Assembly: GCF_014639535.1 (NCBI RefSeq) | Contig: NZ_BMGA01000001.1 | Span: forward strand, 372,001 to 436,000 | DNA from: Flavobacterium palustre | GTDB taxonomy: Bacteria > Bacteroidota > Bacteroidia > Flavobacteriales > Flavobacteriaceae | Direction: 5' to 3' | DNA: 64,000 bases | In this document: piece after piece, positions 17,194-26,505 of the stretch | Layout of the letters: each line of letters opens with the position of its first letter | Position numbering within the stretch: the stretch's first letter is position 1 | Translations under genes and position numbers: made by a program | The notes under the pieces: generated by a model | What the model saw: only the letters and a program-made list of their open reading frames with translations | What the model was told of the DNA's origin: nothing | The model's database searches: none

Positions 17194-17985
17194 TTATTTA
17201 CTTTTTGATTTTTTCTTCGAATGAGATTCTTTTGGATTTTCTCCTAAAGCCCACAAAAGTCCGCCTGTAAGATGCTGAACAAATACAGGATCGCCATAAT
17301 CCTTACTGTCATGTCCAAGAGCCGTATAAAACACCCTGCCTCCTTCAAATTCATGGCACCAGGCCAATGGTAAATAATCTCCAAAAGTACGCCCCGGATA
17401 GACCTCTTTTTCACTGTCTTTCACTGTTCGCATATCGGCAGCTAAAAGGATCTGATTATTAGGATTAAATTCATTCATATAGTAACATTCATCTTCTTTT
17501 TTCCATGTTTCACCTAACATCGAAGTCGCTGGATGATTTTTATTAATCACTTTTATTTCGAAAGGCTGAAAAGCCGGATGCCTTTTAAATTTTCCTCCTA
17601 CCATTGCTGCGTACCAAGGCCAGTCTTTTTCAGAATCAGATGCACTGTGAACACCTACAAAAGCGCCTCCACGATGAATATAATCAACCAAGGCCTGTTT
17701 TTGCTCTTCGGTATCAAAAATATCATTACAGGTATTCGAAAAAACCAGACAGCTGTATTTTGCCAGATTTTCAGTATTCATTACTGCCGGATCATCAGAA
17801 ACATCCACAATCAGATTATTTGCTTCAGCAATTTTTTTCCAGGCCTCCACACTGAAAGGAATATTTTTATGCACATAGCCTTTGCCGTTTTTGGTATAAA
17901 CCAAAATTCGTTTTTTAGCCGGCGGATTTGCAAAAACTGAACCTAAACCCAAAACAACGGTGAGCAATAGTAATTTGATTTTCAT
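17194..17985 (-). CDS. Secreted ThuA-like (glutamine-amidotransferase-fold) protein
   Basis: 263 aa with a signal peptide (LLLLTVVLGLGSVFA). ThuA-type features are seen in order: RILVYTKNGKGYVH near the start, YSCLVFSNTCNDIF, GGAFVGVHSAS (the nucleophile-elbow region), NHPATSML, and PLAWCHEFEGGRVFYTALGHD. The C-terminus is Lys/Ser-rich. ThuA-like proteins are found in sugar-use loci, but their reaction is generally unknown. The gene faces the GH16-like gene tail to tail, with 73 bp between. Confidence 0.8.
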   Translation of the reverse strand: MKIKLLLLTVVLGLGSVFANPPAKKRILVYTKNGKGYVHKNIPFSVEAWKKIAEANNLIVDVSDDPAVMNTENLAKYSCLVFSNTCNDIFDTEEQKQALVDYIHRGGAFVGVHSASDSEKDWPWYAAMVGGKFKRHPAFQPFEIKVINKNHPATSMLGETWKKEDECYYMNEFNPNNQILLAADMRTVKDSEKEVYPGRTFGDYLPLAWCHEFEGGRVFYTALGHDSKDYGDPVFVQHLTGGLLWALGENPKESHSKKKSKSK

Positions 17986-18014
17986 ATTTTTCTTTTTATA
18001 TCATTTTATAATAA

Positions 18015-18431
18015 TTAACCGAATTCCTGAATAATATAATTTTCTAATTCTTTCATCACATTATCCAAATCGTGTTTCACTCTAAAATCAGAAATCCTGT
18101 AAACATGTAATCCTAAATTAGTCAAAAACACCTCTCTCATGGTATCGTATTCTTGTTTACCATCATGACTCGAACCATCAATTTCTATAATCAACCCAAG
18201 CGACTTTACATAAAAATCAACAATAAAACTACCTATAATTCGCTGCCTGTCAAAATCAACAGACCAAAAAGTATTATTTCGTACTTGTCTCCAAAAAATA
18301 ACTTCCGACAAAACTCCCGCTTTTCGCAAGGCTTTTGCTCTGCCAGATAATGCTTTATTACGCGGTAATATCCCGACACTTCTCCTGTAAATAGGTTTCT
18401 CATGAATATAAGTAACAATTTCAGGTTTCAT
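18015..18431 (-). CDS. DUF559 / Vsr-like endonuclease-domain protein
   Basis: 138 aa from ATG 18431. The restriction-endonuclease-like core is visible: RQRIIGSFIVDFYV with Asp73, then LIIEIDGSSHD with Glu83 and Asp85, the D...ExD metal site of the Vsr/DUF559 fold. An upstream in-frame ATG at 18527 would add 32 residues translated from the palindromic element next door (FPLLRRGARRAGW); that extension is not credible as protein. The role is unknown; related proteins are small nucleases often found beside repeats. It is bounded upstream by a 193-bp inverted-repeat element. Confidence 0.75.
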   Translation of the reverse strand: MKPEIVTYIHEKPIYRRSVGILPRNKALSGRAKALRKAGVLSEVIFWRQVRNNTFWSVDFDRQRIIGSFIVDFYVKSLGLIIEIDGSSHDGKQEYDTMREVFLTNLGLHVYRISDFRVKHDLDNVMKELENYIIQEFG

Positions 18432-18465
18432 AAGCTGATTTGTTTTTTGTTTCAAGTATAGTAAC

Positions 18466-18658
18466 CACCCCGCCCTACGGGCACCCCTCCTGAGGAGGGG
18501 AAATTTAGCTTTCTTAAAAAAACGCATTAAAAATAAACGCTATACTTAACCTTCTCCACTAATCCTGAGAAGGAAAAACTTAGTTTTCTTAAAAAAACGT
18601 ATTATAAATAAACGTCACCTTCCCCTCTTTTTAAGAGGGGTGCCCGTAGGGCGGGGTG
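18466..18658. mobile_element. 193-bp element with 24-bp terminal inverted repeats (MITE-like)
   Basis: The ends are perfect 24-bp inverted repeats: left 18466-18489 beginning CACCCCGCCCTACGGG, right 18635-18658 ending CCCGTAGGGCGGGGTG. Inside each end sits a second hairpin (CCCCTC-ctga-GAGGGG style at 18484-18500, and 18622-18640). Between them is a 40-bp direct repeat at 18501-18540 and 18576-18615 with 35 of 40 matches. There is no coding capacity. It fills most of the 324-bp gap between the DUF559 gene and the E2 terminator. Confidence 0.8.
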
Positions 18659-18687
18659 TTATTTACGCATAATACCATTTCCGAATA

Positions 18688-18733
18688 TAAAAAGAAAATC
18701 CCAAATTCCTTAAAAATTGGAATTTGGGATTTT
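18688..18733 (-). terminator. Terminator after the 2-oxoglutarate dehydrogenase E2 gene
   Basis: A 15-bp stem, AAAATCCCAAATTCC / GGAATTTGGGATTTT (18695-18709 and 18719-18733), is followed on the minus strand by a T-rich tract. It lies 22 bp downstream of the E2 stop. Confidence 0.85.
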
Positions 18734-18755
18734 AAATATTTTGAATTCTCTTTTT

Positions 18756-19970
18756 TTACAATTCAAATGCTTTTTTAGGGTTTCCACCGCAAAGCAATTC
18801 AACCGGGTTTTCTAAAGCTTCTTTAACAGCAACTAAGAAACCAACAGACTCACGACCGTCGATAATTCTGTGGTCATAAGATAAAGCGATGTACATCATT
18901 GGATGAATTTCAACCTTACCGTTTACAGCAATAGGACGCTCGATAATGTTATGCATTCCCAAGATTCCAGACTGTGGAGGGTTGATGATTGGCGTAGACA
19001 ACATAGAACCAAATACACCACCATTAGTGATTGTAAAAGTACCACCTGTCATATCATCAACAGTAATTTGACCATCACGAGCTCTTAAAGCCAATCTTTT
19101 GATTTCAGCCTCAATTCCACGGAATGTTAAATTCTCAGCGTTACGAACAACAGGAACCATTAATCCTTTAGGTCCGGAAACCGCGATAGAGATATCACAG
19201 AAATCAAAACCAATTTTGTGGTCACCGTCCATCATAGAGTTTACATCAGGGAACAATTCTAAAGCTCTTGTTACCGCTTTTGTAAAGAATGACATATATC
19301 CTAAACCTACACCACCATGTTTTGCTTTGAATGCGTCTTTGTATTCATTACGCAATTGGTTGATAGGTGTCATGTTTACTTCATTGAAAGTAGTCAACAT
19401 GGCTGTTTCGTTTTTAGCAGCAACTAATCTTTCTGCCACTTTACGACGTAGCATTGATAATTTAGTACGCTCCACACCACGGCTTCCACCTGTAGGAGTT
19501 CCCATTGATGGAACAGCATTTACTGCATCGTCTTTAGTGATTCTTCCACCTTTACCAGTTCCAGTTACAGTTGCGGGTTCGATATTTTTCTCGTCTAATA
19601 TTTTTTTAGCTGCCGGAGATGGAGTTCCAGTTGCATAAGTAGCTGCTGGTGCTGCAGGAGCCGCTGGCGCAGGTGCTGCTTTTGGCGCTTCAGCTGCAGG
19701 TGCTGGCGCTGGCGCAGATCCAGATGGTTTAGCTGCAGAAGTATCAATATGACAAACTACTGCTCCTACTGCTACTGCATCACCTTCTTCTGCTTTAAGA
19801 GTAATGATTCCACTTGCTTCTGCAGGTAATTCTAATGTAGCTTTATCAGAGTCAACCTCAGCAATTGCTTGGTCTTTTTCTACATAATCTCCGTCTTTTA
19901 CTAACCAAGTTGCAATCTCAACTTCTTTAATTGATTCCCCTGGTGATGGGACTTTCATTTCTAAAACCAT
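18756..19970 (-). CDS. sucB: 2-oxoglutarate dehydrogenase E2, dihydrolipoyl succinyltransferase
   Basis: 404 aa. The lipoyl domain carries Lys43 in DSDKATLE. An Ala/Pro-rich linker (about 75-110) follows, then the peripheral subunit-binding domain ([10 protein letters not shown]...GRITKDDA), then the catalytic domain ending with His367 and Asp371 in DHRIIDG. It transfers the succinyl group to CoA in the TCA cycle. The E1 gene lies upstream on the same strand, 189 bp away, so the pair is probably one operon. The length and domain order are normal. Confidence 0.95.
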   Translation of the reverse strand: MVLEMKVPSPGESIKEVEIATWLVKDGDYVEKDQAIAEVDSDKATLELPAEASGIITLKAEEGDAVAVGAVVCHIDTSAAKPSGSAPAPAPAAEAPKAAPAPAAPAAPAATYATGTPSPAAKKILDEKNIEPATVTGTGKGGRITKDDAVNAVPSMGTPTGGSRGVERTKLSMLRRKVAERLVAAKNETAMLTTFNEVNMTPINQLRNEYKDAFKAKHGGVGLGYMSFFTKAVTRALELFPDVNSMMDGDHKIGFDFCDISIAVSGPKGLMVPVVRNAENLTFRGIEAEIKRLALRARDGQITVDDMTGGTFTITNGGVFGSMLSTPIINPPQSGILGMHNIIERPIAVNGKVEIHPMMYIALSYDHRIIDGRESVGFLVAVKEALENPVELLCGGNPKKAFEL

Positions 19971-20041
19971 GTCCTATTATTTTAAATTATGAATTTTATT
20001 TTTTTTAATTGTAAACTGTTATCTCTTTTGTTTTTTTATTC

Positions 20042-20116
20042 TAGCCCTGATAGCAGCGGCATCCTTTTTCTTTTTCCTTTAAAAAGAAAAAGATACAGCG
20101 TATAGCAGGAATAGCT
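20042..20116. repeat. Intergenic palindromic repeat between sucA and sucB
   Basis: A long imperfect hairpin has outer parts CCTGATAGCAGCGG and CGTATAGCAGG that share AGC-AG boxes. The inner arms TTTTTCTTTTT and AAAAAGAAAAA pair around a short loop. Sequences of this type recur between genes in Flavobacterium, as far as I recall. It lies in the 189-bp gap between E1 and E2 and could slow or process the transcript. Confidence 0.5.
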
Positions 20117-20159
20117 TCTAAAAAATATTTTATTGCAATTGCTTCTTTTCTCGCAATGA

Positions 20160-22949
20160 CTATCTAAATAAATTTTTATCAAATACCATTCTGATAGCAT
20201 CAGCGTGACGACGTTTAGCTCTCGTATAACTTCCTGCTGCCGGTGCTGAATAGGCTTTTAATGAAGCTAATCTCCATTTTACCAAATCAAAGTTAGCTAA
20301 CATATACGTATAAGCTCCCATGTTTTTAGGTTCCTCCTGTGCCCAAACATAATCATCAGCATTTGGATATTGTGCAATAATCGCTTTTAATTGCTCCACT
20401 GGTAATGGGAATAATTGTTCGACACGAACAACTGCCACATCATTACGACTATTGTTTTCTCTCTCGGCAACGATATCATAATAGAATTTACCTGTACAGA
20501 AAACTAATGTTTTCACATCTTTTTTGTTTACTGTAGTATCGTCGATTGTTTCCTGGAATTCACCATTAGCCAATTCTTCAACTGTTGACACACATCTTGG
20601 ATCACGCAATAAACTTTTTGGAGAGAATACTACCAATGGTTTACGGTAATCTGTTTTCATTTGTCTTCTTAACAAGTGGAAAAAGTTAGCCGGAGTAGTA
20701 CAATCAGCCACATACATGTTATGACGGGCACATAATTGTAAATAACGCTCCATACGTGCAGAAGAGTGCTCAGCACCTTGTCCTTCATATCCGTGAGGCA
20801 ATAACATTACCAATCCGTTTTGATTGTTCCATTTGTCTTCGCCACAAGAAATGTATTGGTCAATCATAATTTGAGCACCGTTAGAGAAATCTCCAAATTG
20901 TGCTTCCCAAATTGTCAAAGAGTTTGGATTAGCTAAAGCATAACCATAATCAAATCCTAATACTCCGTATTCAGATAAGAAAGAGTTGAAAATACGGAAA
21001 TTTCCTTTTTTATTCTCGATTTTGTCTAACAATACTACTTCTTCTTCAGAATCTTCTACTTTCACAACCGCATGACGGTGAGAGAAAGTACCACGTTCTA
21101 CGTCCTGTCCAGAGATACGAATATCAAAACCTTCTGTCAATAAAGATCCGTAAGCCAATGCTTCAGCAGTTCCCCAATCTAAGGTATTATTGTCATAACC
21201 TGCTTTTCTGTCCGTAACAATTTTTCTAATCTTGTTGATGAATTTTTTATCTTCCGGTAAAGAAGAAATCGTGTTGATAATAGAATCTAAAGTAGCTCTA
21301 TCTACTTTTGTATCTACTTTTTGTAACATCACATCATCAGAAACTTGTTTGAATCCTTTCCATTCATCCTGCATAAACGGAGTGATGATAGTCAGGTCTT
21401 TTTTACGGGAAGCTTCTAAGTTATGATCTAAATCGTCTTTGTATTCTTTTTCTAAAGTTGACACTAAACTAGCATCGATAATTCCTTCAGATAATAATTT
21501 CTCAGCATAGATATCTCTTGGATTTCTGTGCTTAGCAATGATTTTATATAATAATGGTTGTGTAAAACGAGGCTCATCACCTTCATTGTGACCATATTTT
21601 CTGTATCCTAATAAGTCAATAAATACGTCACGTCCAAACTGCATTCTGAAATCCAACGCAAACTGCATCGCGTGAACTACAGATTCTGCATCATCAGCAT
21701 TTACGTGTAATACCGGAGATAATGTCACCTTAGCAACGTCAGTACAATAAGTAGAAGAACGAGCGTCTAAGTAGTTAGTTGTAAAACCAACCTGGTTGTT
21801 GATTACAATATGGATTGTTCCTCCTGTTTTGTAACCATCTAACTGAGCCATTTGGATGATTTCATAAAGAATACCCTGTCCTGCAATAGCAGCATCCCCG
21901 TGAACGGCAATAGGTAATACTTTAGAAAAATCCCCAGGGAAATATTTATCTTGTTTTGCTCTGGTAATACCCTCAATAACAGCACCTACAGTTTCTAAGT
22001 GCGAAGGGTTTGGAGCTAAATTGATATTGATTTTTTTACCTGACTTAGTGATTTTGTCAGCTGTAAGTCCTAAGTGGTATTTTACGTCACCGTCAAAATA
22101 CTCCTGATCGTAATCTTTACCATCAAATTCAGAGAAAATATCCTGAGTAGATTTACCAAAGATATTCGCCAAAACGTTCAAACGACCACGGTGAGCCATT
22201 CCCATTACAAATTGCTCTACTCCTTTTTCGGCAGCTCTTTCAATCAAAGCGTCCAAAGCAGGAATGATAGATTCTCCTCCTTCAAGAGAGAAACGTTTTT
22301 GACCTACATATTTAGTATGCAGGAAGTTCTCGAAAGAAACTGCCTGATTTAATTTATTTAAAATTGCCTTTTTCTCATCAGCATTAAAAGTAGGACGATT
22401 TTCATTAACATTTAATCTGTCCTGAATCCAGTCTACCACTTCCGGACGACGAATATACATATACTCGATACCAATATGCTGACAATAAACAGTAGTTAAG
22501 TGATTGATAATTTGAGACAAAGTAGAAGGTTGTAAACCTAATATTTTTGCTGCATCAAAAGTAGTATTCAAATCAGCTGAACTCAAACCGAAGTTCTCAA
22601 TATCTAAAGTTGGCGAAAAAGTTCTACGCTCTCTAACCGGGTTTGTTTTAGTAAACAAGTGACCTCTGGAACGGTATCCGTCAATTAATTTTACAACTTT
22701 AAATTCTTTTTGAAGTTGCTCAGAAATTTTACTGTTATCTGCAGGAGCCGAAGCCACTGAAGATGTTGAAGCTACTTCTCTAACGTATTGAACTGGATTT
22801 TCATCGTTATAAGTTTCCATTCCGAAATCGAAACCTTGAAAAAAACTTCTCCAGCTTGGCTCTACGCTATCTGGACTATGTAAATATTGCTCGTATAATT
22901 GTGCGAAAAACTCGGTATGCGCTGCATTTAAAAATGAAAACCTATCCAT
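20160..22949 (-). CDS. sucA: 2-oxoglutarate dehydrogenase E1 component
   Basis: 929 aa from ATG 22949, beginning MDRFSFLNAAHTEFFAQLY, the conserved E1 N-terminus. The upstream ATG at 22997 would add 16 atypical residues overlapping the promoter -7 box and is rejected. The thiamine-diphosphate region is clear: MAHRGRLNVLAN, HGDAAIAGQG, then IVINNQVGFTT, with PHGYEGQGAEHSSAR in the C-terminal half. It decarboxylates 2-oxoglutarate and passes the succinyl group to E2. The size is normal for OdhA/SucA. Confidence 0.95.
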   Translation of the reverse strand: MDRFSFLNAAHTEFFAQLYEQYLHSPDSVEPSWRSFFQGFDFGMETYNDENPVQYVREVASTSSVASAPADNSKISEQLQKEFKVVKLIDGYRSRGHLFTKTNPVRERRTFSPTLDIENFGLSSADLNTTFDAAKILGLQPSTLSQIINHLTTVYCQHIGIEYMYIRRPEVVDWIQDRLNVNENRPTFNADEKKAILNKLNQAVSFENFLHTKYVGQKRFSLEGGESIIPALDALIERAAEKGVEQFVMGMAHRGRLNVLANIFGKSTQDIFSEFDGKDYDQEYFDGDVKYHLGLTADKITKSGKKININLAPNPSHLETVGAVIEGITRAKQDKYFPGDFSKVLPIAVHGDAAIAGQGILYEIIQMAQLDGYKTGGTIHIVINNQVGFTTNYLDARSSTYCTDVAKVTLSPVLHVNADDAESVVHAMQFALDFRMQFGRDVFIDLLGYRKYGHNEGDEPRFTQPLLYKIIAKHRNPRDIYAEKLLSEGIIDASLVSTLEKEYKDDLDHNLEASRKKDLTIITPFMQDEWKGFKQVSDDVMLQKVDTKVDRATLDSIINTISSLPEDKKFINKIRKIVTDRKAGYDNNTLDWGTAEALAYGSLLTEGFDIRISGQDVERGTFSHRHAVVKVEDSEEEVVLLDKIENKKGNFRIFNSFLSEYGVLGFDYGYALANPNSLTIWEAQFGDFSNGAQIMIDQYISCGEDKWNNQNGLVMLLPHGYEGQGAEHSSARMERYLQLCARHNMYVADCTTPANFFHLLRRQMKTDYRKPLVVFSPKSLLRDPRCVSTVEELANGEFQETIDDTTVNKKDVKTLVFCTGKFYYDIVAERENNSRNDVAVVRVEQLFPLPVEQLKAIIAQYPNADDYVWAQEEPKNMGAYTYMLANFDLVKWRLASLKAYSAPAAGSYTRAKRRHADAIRMVFDKNLFR

Positions 22950-22986
22950 AATGTTACTGAATATACTTTTTGTTAAAATAGTTTGG

Positions 22987-22994
22987 CAAAAGTA
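22987..22994 (-). promoter_or_regulatory. -7 box of the sucA promoter
   Basis: On the minus strand this reads TACTTTTG, a perfect TAnnTTTG, 38 bp upstream of the sucA ATG. I see no clear TTG at the expected -33 distance, so the promoter is only half supported. Confidence 0.5.
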
Positions 22995-23065
22995 CAATAA
23001 TCAACTAAATTTACTTGAAAATTAAAACACTTTTAACTGTTAAAATGTTAAAAACCTCAATACTT

Positions 23066-23611
23066 ATGAGAAAAAAATACGCTTCAATCGTTTCAAAATC
23101 AATTTTGACTGCCTTATTAGTATTTATTTCTACTCAATTATCGGCTCAATATCAGGATTCAGGATTTAGGTCCAATAGTGATTTTTGGCAAAAAGTACAA
23201 TTTGGAGGCGGATTAGGTTTAAGTTTCGGCAACCGATACACCGATATTTCGGTTGCACCAAGTGCTATTTACAATGTCAACGAATATTTTGCAGTGGGTC
23301 TGGGTGCTCAATATACTTATGTAAAGCAAAAAGATTTTTACAACTCAAATTTATACGGAGGGAGTTTAATAACTCTGTTCAACCCCATTCCTGAAATCCA
23401 ACTTTCGGCTGAACTGGAACAACTAAGAGTCAATGTTAAAGGAATTGGTACTAATAATTTCAGCGACAATTTTTGGAATACCGGTTTGTTTTTAGGCGCC
23501 GGTTACCGCAGCAATAATGTAACCATTGGCGCACGCTACAATATATTACATGATGAAAACAAAAGTGCTTACAGTGACGCCTTTATGCCTTTTGTGAGGT
23601 TTTATTTTTGA
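23066..23611 (+). CDS. Small outer-membrane beta-barrel-like protein
   Basis: 181 aa from ATG 23066. A signal peptide ends at about residue 28 (ALLVFISTQLSAQ). The mature part has alternating strands with Gly/aromatic pattern (FGGGLGLSFGNRYTDISVAP, GLFLGAGYRS) and ends in Phe (FVRFYF), like outer-membrane barrels. Earlier in-frame ATGs at 23015 and 23045 would extend the N-terminus before a normal Lys-Lys signal start, so I prefer 23066. The function is unknown. It is divergent from sucA. Confidence 0.65.
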   Translation: MRKKYASIVSKSILTALLVFISTQLSAQYQDSGFRSNSDFWQKVQFGGGLGLSFGNRYTDISVAPSAIYNVNEYFAVGLGAQYTYVKQKDFYNSNLYGGSLITLFNPIPEIQLSAELEQLRVNVKGIGTNNFSDNFWNTGLFLGAGYRSNNVTIGARYNILHDENKSAYSDAFMPFVRFYF

Positions 23612-23695
23612 GACCCTAAGTTGCTGAGACTCTAAGCCACTAAGCTATTTATGATTCAAAAATCTAAAAACCTTAGCCACTTAGAAACTTACTTA
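23612..23695. repeat. CTAAG/CTTAG-type intergenic repeat
   Basis: Repeated boxes CTAAGTTGCTGAGACT, CTAAGCCACTAAG and, inverted, CTTAGCCACTTAG lie between two convergent genes. The last box overlaps the very end of the minus-strand gene. It could fold weakly as a terminator. No gene is seen. Confidence 0.4.
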
Positions 23696-24045
23696 AAATT
23701 ATTTCGAAACCAGACTTTTTGCCATTCTCTTTTTAGTATCAAAAAAGCAACATCTTCGGCGAGAACGACTAAATCAGAACCATCGAGTTTTTTCACTTCT
23801 TCTTCTGAAACATCAATTACATAAAGCAAATTCAGATATTCGGCAAACTTGTACTGAATCAGTCGATAGATTTTTTCGTGCAACTGAATCTTTAACTCGT
23901 CAGGAGAAATACTCTTAGGAAAATCAACTCCTTCATTAGCCAGATTAAAATCCTTGTTTAACTGCTCTATTAATTTAAGATACAAATCCTGACTTTCAGC
24001 CTCTGAAAGTAATAAATCGGTTGATATTGGCGCAATGAAACTCAT
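23689..24045 (-). CDS. Conserved-looking small protein of unknown function
   Basis: 118 aa, acidic and helical, no signal peptide or membrane segment. It is the last of three tightly packed minus-strand genes (polyprenyl synthetase, membrane protein, this). Its ATG directly abuts the membrane protein stop at 24046. I do not recognise a family. Tight packing and good codon continuity make it a real gene. Confidence 0.6.
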   Translation of the reverse strand: MSFIAPISTDLLLSEAESQDLYLKLIEQLNKDFNLANEGVDFPKSISPDELKIQLHEKIYRLIQYKFAEYLNLLYVIDVSEEEVKKLDGSDLVVLAEDVAFLILKREWQKVWFRNNFK

Positions 24046-24780
24046 TTAAGAAGGTATTATTTGTTTTAATTTTTTATTTTTCCATAACGCCACCATTTTC
24101 ACTAAAAGAACATCTCCTCCTGAATAGTAAAAAACAGCTCCCATAGGCGGATTGACCGTTGGGACGGACCCAAAAATTTTCGGAACCCATTTCCAACATT
24201 GAAAATAAGTTCCCGCTAACTCAATAAACACAACACACAGAGCGATAAAAAAATATAAATTTTGCCATTTTTTCCTTTTTAAAAGCAAAAAGAAAAGAAC
24301 TCCGGAAATCAAAGAGAAAACATCATTCAGAAGAATCCCAACCAACACAAACAGCAACGAAAAACCAATTACGAAATATTTCTTTAAAATTCGCTCATTC
24401 TCAAATGCCCATTTTGTATGTGCAAAAACATAACCCGAAGCATACACTATTGCATGACCAAATGGGACATACAAAGGAATAGCATCATTCCTGTAATGGT
24501 ACATTCCTAATAATTTACAAAAAATGATTTCTCCCAAATAAGACAAAAAAACCATTGTAAACATTAATTTCCTCAAATAGGAATCGGAAGCAAAAAAGAA
24601 AATCAGAAAATAAGCTATCGAAAGAACGTTTGTGATTTGCCTTCCGTCAAAATACCGTTCCGCAAACAATACCGAATCAATTCCCAGCGCAACAATAGTG
24701 AAAAAGGGAAACAAAAAAGCAAGCAGTAACTGCATCCCCGCATTCGGTTTTTCACTAAGGAATAAAATTCTGTTTATCAT
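24046..24780 (-). CDS. Multi-pass integral membrane protein of unknown function
   Basis: 244 aa with about seven hydrophobic segments (for example LLLAFLFPFFTIVAL, IAYFLIFFFA, FVIGFSLLFVLVGILL). It has two distinctive polar stretches, LYVPFGHAIVYASG and NPPMGAVFYYSGGDVLL, which look like a conserved active or binding site. It begins 2 bp after the polyprenyl synthetase gene on the same strand. That suggests a role in isoprenoid or membrane lipid handling, but this is inference only. No family name could be assigned. Confidence 0.6.
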   Translation of the reverse strand: MINRILFLSEKPNAGMQLLLAFLFPFFTIVALGIDSVLFAERYFDGRQITNVLSIAYFLIFFFASDSYLRKLMFTMVFLSYLGEIIFCKLLGMYHYRNDAIPLYVPFGHAIVYASGYVFAHTKWAFENERILKKYFVIGFSLLFVLVGILLNDVFSLISGVLFFLLLKRKKWQNLYFFIALCVVFIELAGTYFQCWKWVPKIFGSVPTVNPPMGAVFYYSGGDVLLVKMVALWKNKKLKQIIPS

Positions 24781-24782
24781 TT

Positions 24783-25757
24783 TTACACTTTACGCCCCAT
24801 CAATCTCTGACCAAAAGCCCTCAGCATTTCTCTTCGGTCTTCTTTAATTTTCATTTGATCCAATAATTCAAAAGCTTTAAAAGTATAAGCTTCTATTGCT
24901 TTTTGCGTTGCCTCAGCCGCACCTGAATTAACGAATAATTCTTTTGTTTGCTCAATTTTAGCCGAATTATCAATCGCTTTATTCGAAAACAAATCACTTA
25001 GTTTTTGTTGATCGGCTTCGCCGGCAAATTCCATAGTTTTTAAATACAAATAGGTTTTTTTATTTTCGATGATATCACCTCCCACTTGCTTTCCAAAAGT
25101 TTCCGGATCACCAAAAGCATCTAAATAATCATCCTGCAACTGGAAAGCCAAACCTAAATTCAATCCAAAATCATAAATCAAATCGGAATTCTCAGTAGAA
25201 GCCTCCGCAATAATAGCACCCATTTTTATAGCTGCCGCTACCAAAACCGCAGTTTTATATTCAATCATTTTCATGTATTCGGGAATCGTCACATCCTGAC
25301 GTGTCTCAAAATCAACATCCAACTGCTGACCTTCACAAACCTGCAAAGCGGTTTTACTAAACAACTTGGCTAACTTCCTGAAAATCTTTGGTTCGTAGTA
25401 TTCAAAATATTGGTAAGCCAAAATCAACATGGCATCTCCAGACAAAATTGCCGTATTCGTATTCCATTTTTCATGCACGGTAGTATTTCCTCTTCTCAAA
25501 GGCGCATCATCCATAATATCATCATGCACTAACGAAAAATTATGAAAAACCTCAACCGCCAAAGCTGCCGGCAAAGCTTTTTTATACGAAACATCAAAAA
25601 TTTCGGCACTCATAATAGTCAAAACAGGACGAATTCTTTTTCCCCCAAGTCCTAATATATAATGTATAGGTTCGTATAAATTTTTAGGCTCTTTAACTTC
25701 TAATTGTGACTGAAGATATTCTATTACAAATTCTTGATATTGACTAACGGAGTGCAT
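24783..25757 (-). CDS. Polyprenyl diphosphate synthase
   Basis: 324 aa. The first Asp-rich motif is DDIMDDAPLRRG at 79-90. The second is QDDYLD at 208-213. GGKRIRP (38-44) is the conserved diphosphate-binding start. The enzyme makes long-chain prenyl diphosphates from IPP, for menaquinone or carotenoid synthesis. Chain length cannot be read reliably; the residues just before the first motif (FHNFSLVH) lack the bulky double aromatic of the shortest-chain enzymes. It is first in a three-gene minus-strand operon. Confidence 0.9.
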   Translation of the reverse strand: MHSVSQYQEFVIEYLQSQLEVKEPKNLYEPIHYILGLGGKRIRPVLTIMSAEIFDVSYKKALPAALAVEVFHNFSLVHDDIMDDAPLRRGNTTVHEKWNTNTAILSGDAMLILAYQYFEYYEPKIFRKLAKLFSKTALQVCEGQQLDVDFETRQDVTIPEYMKMIEYKTAVLVAAAIKMGAIIAEASTENSDLIYDFGLNLGLAFQLQDDYLDAFGDPETFGKQVGGDIIENKKTYLYLKTMEFAGEADQQKLSDLFSNKAIDNSAKIEQTKELFVNSGAAEATQKAIEAYTFKAFELLDQMKIKEDRREMLRAFGQRLMGRKV

Positions 25758-25855
25758 AAACTTAATTTTGCGGCTAATTTACAGCATTCGCACTGGATTA
25801 CAAACTTCGTTTATAAATGAAATGTTAAATTATCTTAAATACAACGGAAACTATT

Positions 25856-25885
25856 TTGGTGTTTAAAGTTTCCGTTCTATATTTG
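25856..25885 (+). promoter_or_regulatory. Flavobacterial promoter for the YceI gene
   Basis: TTG at 25856-25858, a 19-nt spacer, and TATATTTG at 25878-25885 match the TTG / TAnnTTTG consensus. The YceI ATG is at 25952, giving a 5' leader of about 60 nt. Confidence 0.7.
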
Positions 25886-25951
25886 CACAGAATTTAACAA
25901 TCAAATTCGTTAGCTAATAAATCCTTGAATACGACAAATAAATTAAGAAGC

Positions 25952-26473
25952 ATGAAAACAAAGTGGAAAGTCAATTCAAACCAATCCGATGTTTTAATTC
26001 GAATGAAACATTCAATAATTGCCTATCTCGGAGGAACTGTGAATAATTTTGAGGGTCATGCCAATTTTAACAACAATGAAATTGAAGATGCCGAAATAGC
26101 CTTTTCATTAGATGTGAAAAACAGAGAGTCCAAACTGGAGCAGTTTAGCAACTATTTAAAACTAAACGATTTTTTTGATGTAAATAAATACCCAACCATC
26201 AGTTTTAAATCGACATCATTTCAAAAGATAAACAAAAACATCAATTTCTTAAAAGGCGATTTAACAATTAAAGACATCACCAAAACCGTCGAACTCGATG
26301 TGGAACTGATAGAAACAGATTCTTTAGACGGAAATAAAAAGCTGGCATTTGAACTTACCGCCGATATTAACAGAAAAGATTTCGGATTGGCATCGAATTC
26401 ATTTCACTCCAACAACGGATTGGCAATAGGACAAGATATTAAACTGGTAGCTAATGTTGAATTTGGCATTTAA
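25952..26473 (+). CDS. YceI-family lipid-binding-like protein
   Basis: 173 aa from ATG 25952. It shows the YceI pattern WKVNSNQSDVLIRMKHSIIAYLGGTVNNFEG at the start (seen in pieces), then YPTISFKSTSF, LTIKDITKTVELDVEL and RKDFGLASN, which build the lipocalin-like barrel. No signal peptide is seen, unlike periplasmic YceI. An upstream TTG at 25925 would add nine residues and is less likely. It has its own promoter and precedes the TetR/efflux operon by 32 bp, so read-through is possible. It probably binds an isoprenoid or other lipid. Confidence 0.85.
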   Translation: MKTKWKVNSNQSDVLIRMKHSIIAYLGGTVNNFEGHANFNNNEIEDAEIAFSLDVKNRESKLEQFSNYLKLNDFFDVNKYPTISFKSTSFQKINKNINFLKGDLTIKDITKTVELDVELIETDSLDGNKKLAFELTADINRKDFGLASNSFHSNNGLAIGQDIKLVANVEFGI

Positions 26474-26505
26474 CAACACAAAATATAATTATTGATTAAG
26501 AGAAA

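Noticed and set aside
18432-18527. 32-residue N-terminal extension of the DUF559 protein
   Set aside because: The residues (FPLLRRGARRAGW) are a translation of the palindromic element and do not resemble a protein domain; ATG 18431 gives a normal domain start.
19099-19638. 179-aa plus-strand frame opposite sucB
   Set aside because: It is antisense to conserved E2 catalytic and linker sequence, and no domain is seen.
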